The notes: a model not told the origin generated them from the letters alone. A stretch of 64,000 nt of DNA from Euryhalocaulis caribicus (GCF_000412185.1 NZ_ASJA01000004.1:150001-214000), one strand, 5' to 3'. Counted from the stretch's first letter, positions 45,470 to 57,300 are shown. Made by a program: numbers and translations.

Positions 45470-46648
45470 ATGCGCCGCTTCTATCGATCCTTCCTGGTTC
45501 TGTTCCTTGTGCTCGCCCTGGCGCTGCTGGGACTGGGCGTATTGTTTCCCGCCGATACGGGCGACCTGAACCGTCGGCCGGTCCCATATCCCGATGTCCG
45601 CGCAGACAGGCTTTTCGATGCGGGATTCTACGCGGATCTGGGCGAAGCGCTTGCGGACCGGATCACGGCGCGCGCTTTCTGGCGTTCGCTGGACGCCGCC
45701 ATTGATTACGAGGTGTTGCGCGATACGCCTTCCGACCGGGTCGTCGTGGGCCGTGAAGACTGGCTCTATTACCAACCCGCTCTGGATATCGAGCGGCGGC
45801 CCCTGTCGGATGCGCAGGAAACCCGCTCGGCCATGCTGTCCATCGCCAGCGCCGCGCCCACTGAGATCGATTTCTATTTTGCCTTCGCGCCTAACAAGGC
45901 GACCATCTATCCCGAATATTTGCCGCGGCGCTATCGGGCCTCCCGCGCCGGGGGCGACCGGAATATCGACGCGCTTCGCGCGGCGCTTGCCGACGGCCCC
46001 GGGTTTGTTGATCTGTGGTCGCCAATGCGGGAAGCCCGGCGCCAGAACGGCCCGGAGCCATTGGTCTATTTCAAAAGGGACACGCACTGGAACGGCTACG
46101 GCGCCGCGGTGGCCGCGGAGGCGATCATGGACGCCATCGCCCCCGGCCTTTGGGATTCCAGCGCCATCCAGCCAACGGACGTTCGGACTGACCAGCAGGA
46201 TCTGGACAGGATTGCCGGCTTGTGGCGGTCGTTCGAGCGAGAGACCCATTCCGCGGTGCGGGAAGGCGTGACTCTGGAGACCACGGACATGGCCGCCGAT
46301 ATGGCCGAACTGGTGCATGTTTGGCGCGCCTCAGGCCAGGCCGGGGCGCCGGTCGTGAACCAGAAACTGGTGGTCATTCACGACAGTTTCGGAACCGCGC
46401 TGGAGAGGTTGCTGCCGCCCTATTTCCGCGACACCGCTTTCATCCACATCGATGCGCTGGCGTCACCCGAAGCGCACATGGCGATCCGGGACGCCGATAT
46501 CGTAGTCATGCTTCTGGTGGAACGGAAAATCTACAGAATGCGCCCGGGTTCTCCCCTGCCCCCGCGGCGCAGGTCACGAGAACTCCAGAGCCTGTTGGAA
46601 AGCCTGGACACCGCCGGAGCGCCAAAAAGGAAAACGGGCGGACCATAA
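45470..46648 (+). CDS. AlgJ/AlgX-like SGNH O-acetyltransferase partner
   Basis: 392 residues. One N-terminal membrane anchor (about 7-27) is followed by a periplasmic SGNH-type domain. Visible family motifs are GREDWLYY, DTHW (Asp204-His206) and VVIHDSFGTALERLLPPYF with the putative nucleophile Ser306. In alginate and other systems this protein receives acetyl from the MBOAT partner and places it on the polymer. It starts three bases after the MBOAT stop, so the two are co-translated. The stop codon TAA lies in the loop of the opposite-strand phoH terminator. Confidence 0.85.
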   Translation: MRRFYRSFLVLFLVLALALLGLGVLFPADTGDLNRRPVPYPDVRADRLFDAGFYADLGEALADRITARAFWRSLDAAIDYEVLRDTPSDRVVVGREDWLYYQPALDIERRPLSDAQETRSAMLSIASAAPTEIDFYFAFAPNKATIYPEYLPRRYRASRAGGDRNIDALRAALADGPGFVDLWSPMREARRQNGPEPLVYFKRDTHWNGYGAAVAAEAIMDAIAPGLWDSSAIQPTDVRTDQQDLDRIAGLWRSFERETHSAVREGVTLETTDMAADMAELVHVWRASGQAGAPVVNQKLVVIHDSFGTALERLLPPYFRDTAFIHIDALASPEAHMAIRDADIVVMLLVERKIYRMRPGSPLPPRRRSRELQSLLESLDTAGAPKRKTGGP

Positions 46649-46663
46649 ATAACGGCCCGCCCG
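46630..46663 (-). terminator. Terminator of the phoH-like gene
   Basis: Read on the minus strand, a 7-bp GC stem (46657-46663 with 46635-46641) is followed by a T-rich run (TTTTCC). It lies 12 bp after the phoH stop, and its loop contains the stop codon of the convergent AlgJ-like gene. Confidence 0.7.
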
Positions 46664-46674
46664 ATCCCTTTTCT

Positions 46675-47454
46675 CTACAAAACGTCCAGCATGCAGGCGA
46701 CCAGCGGGTGGCGGACGATGTCTTCCTGGCCCAGCCGGATGACGGAGACGTCCTCAAGCGCGCTGAGACGGTCGGCGATATCGCCAAGACCGGACATTTC
46801 CGGCAGCAGGTCGCTCTGCTGCGGATCGCCCGTGACCACCATGGTGGAGTGCCAGCCCAGCCGCGTCAGCAGCATCTTCAACTGGCCGAAGGTGCAGTTC
46901 TGCGCCTCGTCGATGACCACGAAGGCGTTGTTCAGCGTGCGGCCGCGCATATAGCCGACCGGCGCGATTTCGATCATCCCCTCGCTCATCAGCTGCTTGA
47001 GCTTCTTCGGCGACAGGCGGTCGGAGAGCGCGTCGTATAGCGGGCGCAGATACGGGGCCAGCTTGTCTTCCAGCGCGCCGGGCAGATAACCGATGGATTC
47101 CCCGGCCTCGACCGCCGGACGGGAGAGGACGATGCGGCCCACCTCCCCTTTTTCCAGCGCTTCCACCGCCTTGGCGACGGCCAGATAGGTCTTGCCGGTG
47201 CCTGCGGGCCCCAGCGCCATCACAAGGTTACGGGTCTCGATCGCCTTGATCAGCTCCCCCTGCCCCTCGGACCGGGGTTTTATGTTCTTGGTGTAGCGCT
47301 GATCCCTGTTCTTCTCGGCGATCCTGTCGGCCTGATCCGGGTCATAACGGACGTGATCCGGAAACAGCGCGCGAACTTTCGATTCTTCATCCCGATAGTG
47401 GTCGGTGTTGAATTCGCCCTGGTTCATGCGCCGTTTTACGGAACGTTTGGCCAT
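46675..47454 (-). CDS. PhoH-like ATPase
   Basis: 259 residues. Walker A GPAGTGKT (82-89), Walker B FVVIDEAQN (near 177) and MVVTGDPQQSDL (sensor-like) define the PhoH family. The first 60 residues are basic and charged. PhoH proteins are cytosolic NTPases associated with RNA metabolism and ribosome-related functions; the exact role is unsettled. The gene is convergent with the AlgJ-like gene and divergent from the gamma-carbonic anhydrase gene. This is shorter than the roughly 320-350 residue phoH next to ybeY in many alphaproteobacteria, so it is probably the second paralogue type. Confidence 0.88.
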   Translation of the reverse strand: MAKRSVKRRMNQGEFNTDHYRDEESKVRALFPDHVRYDPDQADRIAEKNRDQRYTKNIKPRSEGQGELIKAIETRNLVMALGPAGTGKTYLAVAKAVEALEKGEVGRIVLSRPAVEAGESIGYLPGALEDKLAPYLRPLYDALSDRLSPKKLKQLMSEGMIEIAPVGYMRGRTLNNAFVVIDEAQNCTFGQLKMLLTRLGWHSTMVVTGDPQQSDLLPEMSGLGDIADRLSALEDVSVIRLGQEDIVRHPLVACMLDVL

Positions 47455-47755
47455 CAGGTCATCTCCTATGGTCAGGGTTAAGCGTCGCGCCGGCCAGGCG
47501 CGTCGCAGGGATTTGGAAGCAGAGTGAAAGAAGGGCTGGTAAGCGGCGGGGCCGCTTTCCGGGCGGGGTTTGAAGGCCCCATTGACGCAAGCAAGGCGTC
47601 AAGATCATGCCCTCGAGCTATCGCCGGCCAAGCCGGCGCGCGGTGGCGACTCGAATTTCCGAATCGCACTGTTAGTGTGAGTTTAACCAATGAAAAAAGT
47701 CTGACCGCCAGAGACGTAAAAGTTTCATGCGCGATTAAATGGAGGCGTTGCCGAT
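47455..47755. other. Divergent intergenic region with two hairpins
   Basis: 301 bp between phoH and the gamma-carbonic anhydrase gene. It holds TTGACGC-N7-GCGTCAA (47582-47602) and CGCCGGC-CAA-GCCGGCG (47622-47638), 19 bp apart. Neither has a T tract. No gene is evident; the region must include both promoters. Confidence 0.4.
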
Positions 47756-48289
47756 ATGCCGCTTTATGCCCTTGGAGACGATCAGCCGCAGTTGCCCGGG
47801 GACGGTTCAGCCTGGGTCGCGCCGGACGCCGCGCTGATCGGGAAGATCATCCTGAAACGCAATGCCAGCGTCTGGTTCAACGCCGTCTTGCGCGGCGATA
47901 ACGAGCCCATCGTGATTGGCGAGGACTCCAATGTTCAGGACGGGACGGTCATGCACACGGACATGGGTTTCCCGCTGACCATCGGCAAAGGCGTCACCAT
48001 CGGCCACCAGGCCATGCTGCATGGCTGCACCGTGGGCGATTATTCCCTGATCGGGATCGGGGCGACCCTGCTGAATAATGTGAAGATCGGGAAGAATTGC
48101 ATTATCGGGGCGCACGCCCTGCTGACCGAGAACAAGGAAATTCCCGATAATTCCCTGGTGGTCGGCGCGCCGGCGAAAGTCATCCGCACGCTGGATGATG
48201 AAACCGCGGAAATGCTGAAAGCCTCCGCCGATCATTACGTGGAAAACGCCCGGCGTTTCGGCGCGGAGCTGCGCCGGGTGGACGGCTAG
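47756..48289 (+). CDS. Gamma-class carbonic anhydrase-like hexapeptide-repeat protein
   Basis: 177 residues forming a left-handed beta-helix with repeated hexapeptides ([33 protein letters not shown]). The three metal-ligand histidines of the gamma-carbonic anhydrase family are present: His67 (MHTDMG), His84 and His89 (GHQAMLHGC). Members are trimeric, cytosolic and include YrdA/PaaY-type proteins; whether this one hydrates CO2 cannot be read from sequence. ATG 47756 has GGAG about ten bases upstream. Its stop overlaps that of the convergent PilZ gene at a shared CTAG. Confidence 0.9.
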   Translation: MPLYALGDDQPQLPGDGSAWVAPDAALIGKIILKRNASVWFNAVLRGDNEPIVIGEDSNVQDGTVMHTDMGFPLTIGKGVTIGHQAMLHGCTVGDYSLIGIGATLLNNVKIGKNCIIGAHALLTENKEIPDNSLVVGAPAKVIRTLDDETAEMLKASADHYVENARRFGAELRRVDG

Positions 48290-48912
48290 GCCGCCTCCGG
48301 GCCAGCGTCGCGGGTCCGGGCCTCCGGCGGGTCCAGCTTGATGGCGAACCCGTCCGGCAGATGCCGGGCCACGACGCCGGAAAGCCGGCCCAGTGAAACT
48401 TTCGCATCCACCGGCGGGCGCGTCTCGCTTTGGAACGCCATCCCGGTTGTGGACACGTCAATCAGCTCGGCGAGAATTTCCTGACCGCCCTCCAGCCCGA
48501 TGCGGGCGCGGCCCCGGCGCGGCAGGCGCGGCGCGCTGCGGTCATCGCCGATTTCCATGCGCTCCCTGTTCAGCCGCCAGGTCAGTTCGTCGGCCAGACG
48601 TTCGCGTTTGCGCGGACCGGCGCTGAGCCGCACCGCAAACCCGTCCGGGGTTTCACGCGCCACCACGCCCTCCAGCCGGCCCAGCCCTTCGACATTGACG
48701 ACGACCCGCGCGCCCTTTTCCAGCAGCCATGCGGCCGTGAAGCGCGCGCCGCCGGGGGAAATATCCTCCAGCGTGGCGGAATGTTCGGTGCCGTCCGGGG
48801 CCAGAAAACGCGCTTTCAGCGGGATTTCCACGCGCTGCCAGCGCCGCGCATCGGCGGCGCCGCGCGCGGCCACGCGGGCTTTTCGCTTGTCCAGACGAAG
48901 GGCATCAGACAT
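48286..48912 (-). CDS. Tandem PilZ-domain protein
   Basis: 208 residues from ATG 48912 (AGGAGA just upstream), preferred over an ATG at 48930. It has two PilZ-like units: one with [14 protein letters not shown] and [11 protein letters not shown], the other with [10 protein letters not shown] and [11 protein letters not shown]. Both keep an Arg-rich start and the D-x-S-x-x-G motif that bind cyclic-di-GMP in this family. It is a likely cytosolic c-di-GMP receptor, relevant to the motile-to-sessile switch in a holdfast-bearing bacterium, but no target is visible. Divergent from nothing; the next upstream gene (PAS_5) has the same orientation, 59 bp away. Confidence 0.85.
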   Translation of the reverse strand: MSDALRLDKRKARVAARGAADARRWQRVEIPLKARFLAPDGTEHSATLEDISPGGARFTAAWLLEKGARVVVNVEGLGRLEGVVARETPDGFAVRLSAGPRKRERLADELTWRLNRERMEIGDDRSAPRLPRRGRARIGLEGGQEILAELIDVSTTGMAFQSETRPPVDAKVSLGRLSGVVARHLPDGFAIKLDPPEARTRDAGPEAA

Positions 48913-48971
48913 GGGTCTCCTCGCTCCCATGACGGGAGCTTGGAGACTAGCGGCATCGTTTTAAGAACTTT

Positions 48972-49580
48972 TTAAGCGGGCTGGCTGGTTTCGTTATCCG
49001 CCACCAGACGCAGATGCGGGCGGCCGCCATTCTGTTGCGGCATGGGCGGCATATGGGATGCGGCCGGGGCCGGTTTGTGGACCGCCACGCGCGCGCTGGG
49101 CGGATACACCGTCATCAGGCGCTGGTTCACAAGGGGACGCCCGCGCAGGCTTTCGGTCGGGGCCAGCGGCTGGAACAGGCCCAGGAAACGGTCCAGGCGC
49201 GAGGCCGGCGACATCAGCGGCGCCAGCAGGATTTCCGCCTCCACCTTCATGCCGTCAATGGTTTCCGCCTCGGCCAGCGCGCCGGTCGGGGCCGGGTTCT
49301 GGGAGGCCGCGGCCAGCATCGCCTTCATATGGGCGCGGTCGGCGCCATTCCACATGGACAGGAAATTATGATCGCGGAATTCACGCCGGTACAGCTCGCA
49401 CAGCCCCGTTCCGGCCAGCCGGAAAAGCGCATGATCGCTATCAACCCGCTGTAAAATGAAGAGATGGCTCAGCAGGCTGGAAAGGTCCCCCGGCGACACA
49501 TCGGTGCGCAATGGCGCAATGCGGCCGCGGCGGATGGTTTCCCAGTAATTGGCGAGCGCGCGTGTATTGGCGTGGCGCAT
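48972..49580 (-). CDS. PAS_5-type domain protein
   Basis: 202 residues from the ATG at 49580 (MRHANTRALANYWETIR), the usual beginning of the alphaproteobacterial PAS_5 (DUF1457-type) family; the frame extends to 49955, and an ATG at 49628 is possible. The family body is visible: GRIAPLRTDVSPGDLSSLLS, LFRLAGTGLCELYRREFRDH and a later AEILLAPL. The C-terminal 30 residues are Pro/Met-rich. Function is unknown; in related bacteria such proteins are small cytosolic sensors, often multiple per genome. It runs in the same direction as the PilZ gene. Confidence 0.8.
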   Translation of the reverse strand: MRHANTRALANYWETIRRGRIAPLRTDVSPGDLSSLLSHLFILQRVDSDHALFRLAGTGLCELYRREFRDHNFLSMWNGADRAHMKAMLAAASQNPAPTGALAEAETIDGMKVEAEILLAPLMSPASRLDRFLGLFQPLAPTESLRGRPLVNQRLMTVYPPSARVAVHKPAPAASHMPPMPQQNGGRPHLRLVADNETSQPA

Positions 49581-49737
49581 TTTGAAAATCCCGAGTGGCG
49601 TAATTTCAGTTGAACCGCTCCACAGCATGCGCCGTGCCAGTCCGCCCAAATCCTTAAAAATAGCGCTCTGTTCGCCTCGGGAGGGAAACCGGCGCCCTCC
49701 TTGCTTCCTGTCAGGCGAACCACATGGGAGCTGGGCT

Positions 49738-50589
49738 ATGAGCGTATCATGGCGACACATAATTCTGGCGGGCGCGTCGACCCTGCTGATGGCGGGCGCG
49801 GCCGAGGCCGGCTGCACCAAGGGCTGCCCCAAACCGCCGCCCCCGCCGCCGCCCTGCCATTCCTGCGGGCATAATGGCGGGCACAATGTGCGCACGCCGG
49901 ACATCAAGATCGGCGCGCCGAAGATCAAGATCGGCGGCACCAAGGTGAACGTCAATCACGGCGGCGTTTTCGTGAACCGCACGAACGTCAATGTGAATGT
50001 CGAAGCCTCGGCCAGCGCGGCGGCGAACGCCAGCGCAAGCGGCTCCGCCGGCGCTGGCGGTCAGGTGATCGTCGGCGGCGGAGGCGGCTATTTCGCCCCG
50101 GCCCCGGCCCCGTCCATGGGCGCGCTGAATATCTGTATCGAGGAAGAAGAGCTGATCGAGAAGACGCGCCTGGTCGAGGCGATGGTCGCGATCCGCGCGG
50201 CTTGCATCGATGACCGCGGCGCGCCGCACCCCGCCTCCCAGCTTTGGCCGGAAGAGCATGTGCAGGCAGGGTATGAAGGCGAGCTGTATCGCTGCGCCGC
50301 GGGCTCCTACCTGCAGGTCACGGTGGGCGACGAGGGCGGCTATGACGGCGCCTCCACCATTGTCTGCGCGCCGGGCGAGGCGCTGTATCACACCCCGGAC
50401 GGCCAGCTTTTCTGCCGCCCGCAGACCCCGGAGCGAAATTGTTTCGAGCGTTCGCTGCTTCGCAAATACGGTCCCGGCAGCAAGCTGCTGACGATCCGCC
50501 GCGAAGAGACCTATACGGAGACCAAGGCCAAGGCCTGTCCGGTGGATACGGGCGGCTTCCTGCTCTCCGGCGGGGTTGGCGCTTACTAG
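49738..50589 (+). CDS. Secreted Cys-containing protein of unknown function
   Basis: 283 residues with a Sec signal (MSVSWRHIILAGASTLLMAG, cleavage near AEAG). The mature protein has a Cys/Pro start (CTKGCPKPPPPPPPCHSCGH), a beta-like Asn/Val repeat (IKIGGTKVNVNHGGVFVNRT), an Ala/Ser stretch, a Gly-rich linker, and a C-terminal domain (about 135-270) with six Cys that may form disulfides. I do not recognise the family. ATG 49738 has GGAG eight bases upstream; an in-frame ATG 15 bp earlier is an alternative. It is followed by its own strong terminator, so it is monocistronic. Outer-membrane or surface location is inferred. Confidence 0.75.
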   Translation: MSVSWRHIILAGASTLLMAGAAEAGCTKGCPKPPPPPPPCHSCGHNGGHNVRTPDIKIGAPKIKIGGTKVNVNHGGVFVNRTNVNVNVEASASAAANASASGSAGAGGQVIVGGGGGYFAPAPAPSMGALNICIEEEELIEKTRLVEAMVAIRAACIDDRGAPHPASQLWPEEHVQAGYEGELYRCAAGSYLQVTVGDEGGYDGASTIVCAPGEALYHTPDGQLFCRPQTPERNCFERSLLRKYGPGSKLLTIRREETYTETKAKACPVDTGGFLLSGGVGAY

Positions 50590-50619
50590 AGTTTACGGTC
50601 CCTGACAGTGACCAACTAC

Positions 50620-50648
50620 AAGGCCCGCAGCGATGCGGGCCTTTTTTC
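50620..50648 (+). terminator. Rho-independent terminator after 49738-50589
   Basis: A 10-bp perfect stem (AAGGCCCGCA with TGCGGGCCTT, loop GCGA) running into a T tract at 50642-50647. Confidence 0.92.
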
Positions 50649-51389
50649 TTACTGCGCGCGGCGGCGCTTTTCGGCCAGCGCCTTGATGGCGCCGCGAAAG
50701 GTGTGAATTTCCTGATCGGTCAGCCGCCCCCGCGTCAGGGTGGAGCGCAAATTCAACTTCATTTTCTCCGCCTTCTCCGGCGGGAAAAAGAACCCGGCGT
50801 CTTCCAGCTCCGTCTCCAGATGTGACATCAGGCCGGTCAGCGCGGCCTTGTCCGCCGGGACATGATTCATCGCGAAATCTTCGGGCAGCGGATCCCCCGC
50901 CTTCCATTCATAGGCGGTGACCGCCACGGCCTGCGCCAGATTCAGGGAGGAGAACTCCGGATCCACGGGCAGGGTCAGGATTGCGTCCGCAACCGCGACT
51001 TCCTCGTTCATCAGGCCGGAGGCTTCGGCCCCGAACACCACGCCGGCGCGGCCGCCGGAGGCGATTTCCTCGCGCGCCTGCGCCATCGCCTCGCGCGCGG
51101 TCACGACCGGCTTCATCAGGTCGCGGCGGCGCGCGGTGGCCGCGAACACCAGCGTCAGCCCCTCCAGCGCCTCTGTGAACTCCTCCGTCACGCGGGCCGA
51201 ATCCAGAACATCCGTTGCGCCGGCCGACATCGTCCAGGCCTTTTCGTTCGGCCAGCCGTCGCGCGGCGCGCTGATCCGCATCTCGCTCAGGCCGAAATTG
51301 CGCATCACCCGCGCGGCCGCGCCGATATTCTCTCCCATTTGCGGACGGGCCAGCACGATTGCGGGCGCGTTTTCGCGTTTGTTCAGCAC
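50649..51389 (-). CDS. SpoU/TrmJ-family RNA 2'-O-methyltransferase
   Basis: 246 residues. The SPOUT knot motifs are all visible: ENIGAAARVMRNFG (motif 1), GVVFGAEASGL (motif 2) and SLNLAQAVAVTAYEW (motif 3). The C-terminal extension (about 165-246) matches TrmJ, which methylates the 2'-O of nucleotide 32 in some tRNAs using SAM. It could also be a related rRNA/tRNA methylase. It is divergent from icd (104 bp) and ends next to the terminator of the preceding plus-strand gene. Confidence 0.88.
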   Translation of the reverse strand: MLNKRENAPAIVLARPQMGENIGAAARVMRNFGLSEMRISAPRDGWPNEKAWTMSAGATDVLDSARVTEEFTEALEGLTLVFAATARRRDLMKPVVTAREAMAQAREEIASGGRAGVVFGAEASGLMNEEVAVADAILTLPVDPEFSSLNLAQAVAVTAYEWKAGDPLPEDFAMNHVPADKAALTGLMSHLETELEDAGFFFPPEKAEKMKLNLRSTLTRGRLTDQEIHTFRGAIKALAEKRRRAQ

Positions 51390-51493
51390 GCTGGAGCCTC
51401 CATAGCTTTGCGCCGGGCGCGCGCTCTGTTATCTCACGCCCAACTCTTTTCTCGCGGGACATCCCGCGCCCTTAAATCAGACAGGACGGCACG

Positions 51494-52714
51494 ATGGCGA
51501 AAATCAAGGTTGAGAACCCGATCGTTGATATCGACGGCGACGAGATGACCCGGATTATCTGGGCGATGATCAAGGAAAAACTGATCACCCCTTATCTGGA
51601 TATCGACCTGAAATATTACGATCTGTCGATCGAGTCCCGCGACGAGACGGATGACCAGATCACCGTCGACGCCGCCCACGCCATCAAGAAATATGGCGTC
51701 GGCGTCAAGTGCGCGACGATCACCCCCGACGAAGCGCGGGTCGAGGAATTCGGCCTGAAGAAAATGTGGGTGTCTCCCAACGGCACGATCCGCAACATCC
51801 TGGGCGGCGTCGTGTTCCGCGAACCGATCGTGGTCAAGAACGTGCCGCGCCTTGTTCCGGGCTGGACCGAGCCGTTCGTCATCGGCCGCCACGCCTTTGG
51901 CGACCAGTATCGCGCCAAGGATTACGTGGTGCCGGGCAAGGGCAAGTTCACCGTCAAATGGGAAGCCGAAGACGGGTCCGAGACCAAGGAAATCGACGTC
52001 TATGATTTCCCCGGCGGCGGCGTGATGATGGGCATGTACAACACCGACGAGTCGATCCGCGACTTTGCCCGCGCCTGCATGAATTTCGGCCTGGACCGCG
52101 AAATGCCGGTCTATCTGTCCACCAAGAACACCATCCTCAAGGCCTATGACGGCCGCTTCAAGGACCTGTTCCAGGAAGTGTTCGAGGCGGAGTTCAAGGA
52201 GAAATTCGCAGAGGCCGGCGTCACCTATGAACATCGCCTGATCGACGACATGGTCGCTGCGGCGCTGAAATGGAACGGCGGCTTCATCTGGGCCTGTAAG
52301 AACTATGACGGCGACGTGCAGTCCGACATGGTGGCGCAGGGCTTTGGCAGCCTCGGCCTGATGAAGTCGGTGCTGATGACGCCGGACGGCGAGACCGTGG
52401 AAGCGGAAGCCGCGCACGGCACCGTGACCCGCCACTACCGCGCCCACCAGCGCGGCGAACCGACCTCCACCAACTCCACGGCGTCGATCTTCGCCTGGAC
52501 CAACGGCCTGCGTTACCGCGCCAAACAGGACAACACGCCGGAAGTCGAGAAATTCGCCGACACGCTGGAAATGACCGTGCTGAAGACGATCGAGTCCGGT
52601 CACATGACCAAGGACCTGGCGCTTCTGGTCGGCGACGAGCAGGGCTGGGAAACCACGGAAGGCTATCTCGACAAGATCGCCGACAATCTGGAGAACGCGC
52701 TCAGCAAGGCGTAA
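51494..52714 (+). CDS. icd: NADP-dependent isocitrate dehydrogenase
   Basis: 406 residues, full length for the homodimeric eukaryote-like IDH type common in alphaproteobacteria. Visible signatures: [16 protein letters not shown] at the start, [12 protein letters not shown] (isocitrate-binding), [36 protein letters not shown] and [12 protein letters not shown]. It oxidises isocitrate to 2-oxoglutarate in the TCA cycle, producing NADPH. Its own terminator follows, so it is monocistronic. Confidence 0.96.
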   Translation: MAKIKVENPIVDIDGDEMTRIIWAMIKEKLITPYLDIDLKYYDLSIESRDETDDQITVDAAHAIKKYGVGVKCATITPDEARVEEFGLKKMWVSPNGTIRNILGGVVFREPIVVKNVPRLVPGWTEPFVIGRHAFGDQYRAKDYVVPGKGKFTVKWEAEDGSETKEIDVYDFPGGGVMMGMYNTDESIRDFARACMNFGLDREMPVYLSTKNTILKAYDGRFKDLFQEVFEAEFKEKFAEAGVTYEHRLIDDMVAAALKWNGGFIWACKNYDGDVQSDMVAQGFGSLGLMKSVLMTPDGETVEAEAAHGTVTRHYRAHQRGEPTSTNSTASIFAWTNGLRYRAKQDNTPEVEKFADTLEMTVLKTIESGHMTKDLALLVGDEQGWETTEGYLDKIADNLENALSKA

Positions 52715-52741
52715 GCCTGCGGCTGTTCTCTACGGATCAGG

Positions 52742-52773
52742 AAAGAGCGGGACCGTCCGGTCCCGCTCTTTTT
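52742..52773 (+). terminator. Terminator after icd (possibly bidirectional)
   Basis: A 13-bp perfect stem (AAAGAGCGGGACC with GGTCCCGCTCTTT, loop GTCC) then TTC. The symmetric A/T ends could also serve the convergent Kef gene ending at 52778. Confidence 0.92.
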
Positions 52774-52777
52774 CTAT

Positions 52778-54514
52778 TCAGGAGTCGCCGGAACGCAGGT
52801 GAAGCCGGGCCTCGTTCTGTTCCCGCATCGCTTCCAGCCGGTGCTGGACGGCGTCCGGCTCCACGCCCAGCCGCTCCAGCGCCTGCGCGGCGATCTGCAG
52901 GCCCGCCTCCATCGCCTCGGGCACGACCTGATCCACCCCGGCGCGCAGCAGGCGGTTTGCGTGCGCGACGTTGCGCGCGCGGGCGACCACCGCGGCCTCG
53001 CGGCTGACGTCCCGCGCGGCTTGCGCCATGCGCTCGGCCTTTTCCTCATTGCTGACGCTGATCAGATAGAGTTGGGCCGGACCCGCCCCGATGATTTCCA
53101 GCAATTCGCGGCGGGACGCGTCGCCGAAATAGACGGGGCGTCCGAGCTTTCTCTGCACCCGGACCAGATCGGCGTCCTGATCGATGGCGATATAATCCAC
53201 GCCTTCGGCCTCCAGGACCGCCGCTATGTACTGGCCGACACGCCCGAAGCCGCCGATCACGACCGCCGCCCCCGGCGCGTCCTCCGCGCTGCGGGGCGCG
53301 TTCGCGGCGCCGGTTTCGGACGCCGGGCGAAGCTTCAGGATGAGCGGAGCCAGCCGTTGCAGGACGGGCGTAAGGATCATCGACCCGCCGATCACGACCG
53401 TCACGAACGCTGCGGCGTCCGGCGGCAGCAACGCCGCGCCCGCCGCCGCGCCGATAATCACGAACCCGAATTCGCCCGCCGGGGCCAGCAAGAGGGCGCT
53501 TTCCACCGCCGCCCCGGATCGCGCGCCGGAAAGCCGCGCCCCGGTAAAGGCGGCGGCGAATTTCACCAGGATAAGCGCAACGATACCCGCGCCGATCCAG
53601 TGCAGCTGCGGCGCGGCCCACGCCAGGTCCACGCCCATGCCGACCGACACGAAGAACAGGCCGATCAGCAGTCCCTTGAACGGCTCCAGATCAATTTCGA
53701 CGTGAAAGCGGTATTCGGTTTCGCCCACCAGTATCCCGGCCAGGAACGCCCCCAGAGCCAGCGACAGACCCGCCGCCTCCGTCGCCAGGGCGGCCAACAG
53801 CGCGATGGCGAAGGTCAGCGCCAGCATGAATTCCCGCCGCCCCGCCTGCGCCGGCACGCGCAGCAGGGGCCGCAAGACAAACCGCCCGGCGACGACGATC
53901 ACGCCGATCACGATAGCGGCCGCGATCAAGGCCTGCCCGAGCGACCATGCGATATTGGTTTCAGGCCGCGCCATTGCGGCGACGGCGATGAGGATCGGCG
54001 CGACCAGAAGGTCCTGAAACAGCAGGATGGACAGGCTGGCCTGCCCGGTTTCGCTGCCCGCCCGCCTTTGTTCAGCGAGGATCTGCATGACGACTGCGGT
54101 GGATGACAGGCACAGGGCCAGCGCGATGGAGATGGCCGCAACGGTGGGCAGGAACAGCGACAGCGCTAGGGCCACGATCAGGGCTGAAAGCGCCGTCTGG
54201 AATCCGCCCGCGCCCAGAACCATGCGGCGCATCGCCCAGAGTTTTTCGAAAGAAAGCTCAAGCCCAAGCAGAAAGAGCAGGAAAATCACGCCGATTTCGG
54301 CCAGCGGCTCAACGGCTTCGGGATCGCTGATCGTGAAATATGAAAGCCAGGGCGCGGCTTCGACAAAGCGGCCGGCGCCGAAGGGACCGATGATCAGTCC
54401 CGCGATCAGGAAGCCCAGAACAGCGCTGACGCGAAAACGTGCGAATAGCGGGACGATCACGCCGGCGGCCACCAGGAACACGATCGCGTCCTTCAGCCAG
54501 TGTGCGTGATCCAT
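52778..54514 (-). CDS. Kef-type cation:proton antiporter with RCK domain
   Basis: 578 residues. About twelve membrane segments (1-390) of the CPA2 family include LGFLIAGLIIGPFG, LFLLGLELSFEKLW and LLFQDLLVAPI. A cytosolic TrkA-N/RCK domain follows (AVVIGGFGRVGQYIAAVLEAEGVDYI near 418) with a Rossmann motif. It is similar to KefB/KefC K+ efflux systems that respond to electrophile stress, but neither a glutathione gating site nor an ancillary KefF/G flavoprotein is evident. It lies between icd and alaS, unlinked in function. Confidence 0.9.
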   Translation of the reverse strand: MDHAHWLKDAIVFLVAAGVIVPLFARFRVSAVLGFLIAGLIIGPFGAGRFVEAAPWLSYFTISDPEAVEPLAEIGVIFLLFLLGLELSFEKLWAMRRMVLGAGGFQTALSALIVALALSLFLPTVAAISIALALCLSSTAVVMQILAEQRRAGSETGQASLSILLFQDLLVAPILIAVAAMARPETNIAWSLGQALIAAAIVIGVIVVAGRFVLRPLLRVPAQAGRREFMLALTFAIALLAALATEAAGLSLALGAFLAGILVGETEYRFHVEIDLEPFKGLLIGLFFVSVGMGVDLAWAAPQLHWIGAGIVALILVKFAAAFTGARLSGARSGAAVESALLLAPAGEFGFVIIGAAAGAALLPPDAAAFVTVVIGGSMILTPVLQRLAPLILKLRPASETGAANAPRSAEDAPGAAVVIGGFGRVGQYIAAVLEAEGVDYIAIDQDADLVRVQRKLGRPVYFGDASRRELLEIIGAGPAQLYLISVSNEEKAERMAQAARDVSREAAVVARARNVAHANRLLRAGVDQVVPEAMEAGLQIAAQALERLGVEPDAVQHRLEAMREQNEARLHLRSGDS

Positions 54515-54573
54515 GTCCCTCCCTTTCGCCGCACTATGCCGCGCCGGGCAATTTCCGGCGCGGCGGAGGCGCG

Positions 54574-57237
<2,664 letters not shown>

Positions 57238-57300
57238 GAAAGACTCTCCAATGATTTACGCTTTCCCCTTGGAGATAAAGGCCCTCCGCCCATAAGAAAA

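Noticed and set aside
43601-46318. A 905-codon minus-strand open frame across three plus-strand genes
   Set aside because: It runs antisense to the sulfotransferase-like, MBOAT and AlgJ-like genes, all of which have clear family motifs. Its translation is low-complexity and matches nothing. High GC at third positions removes stops from this antisense frame.
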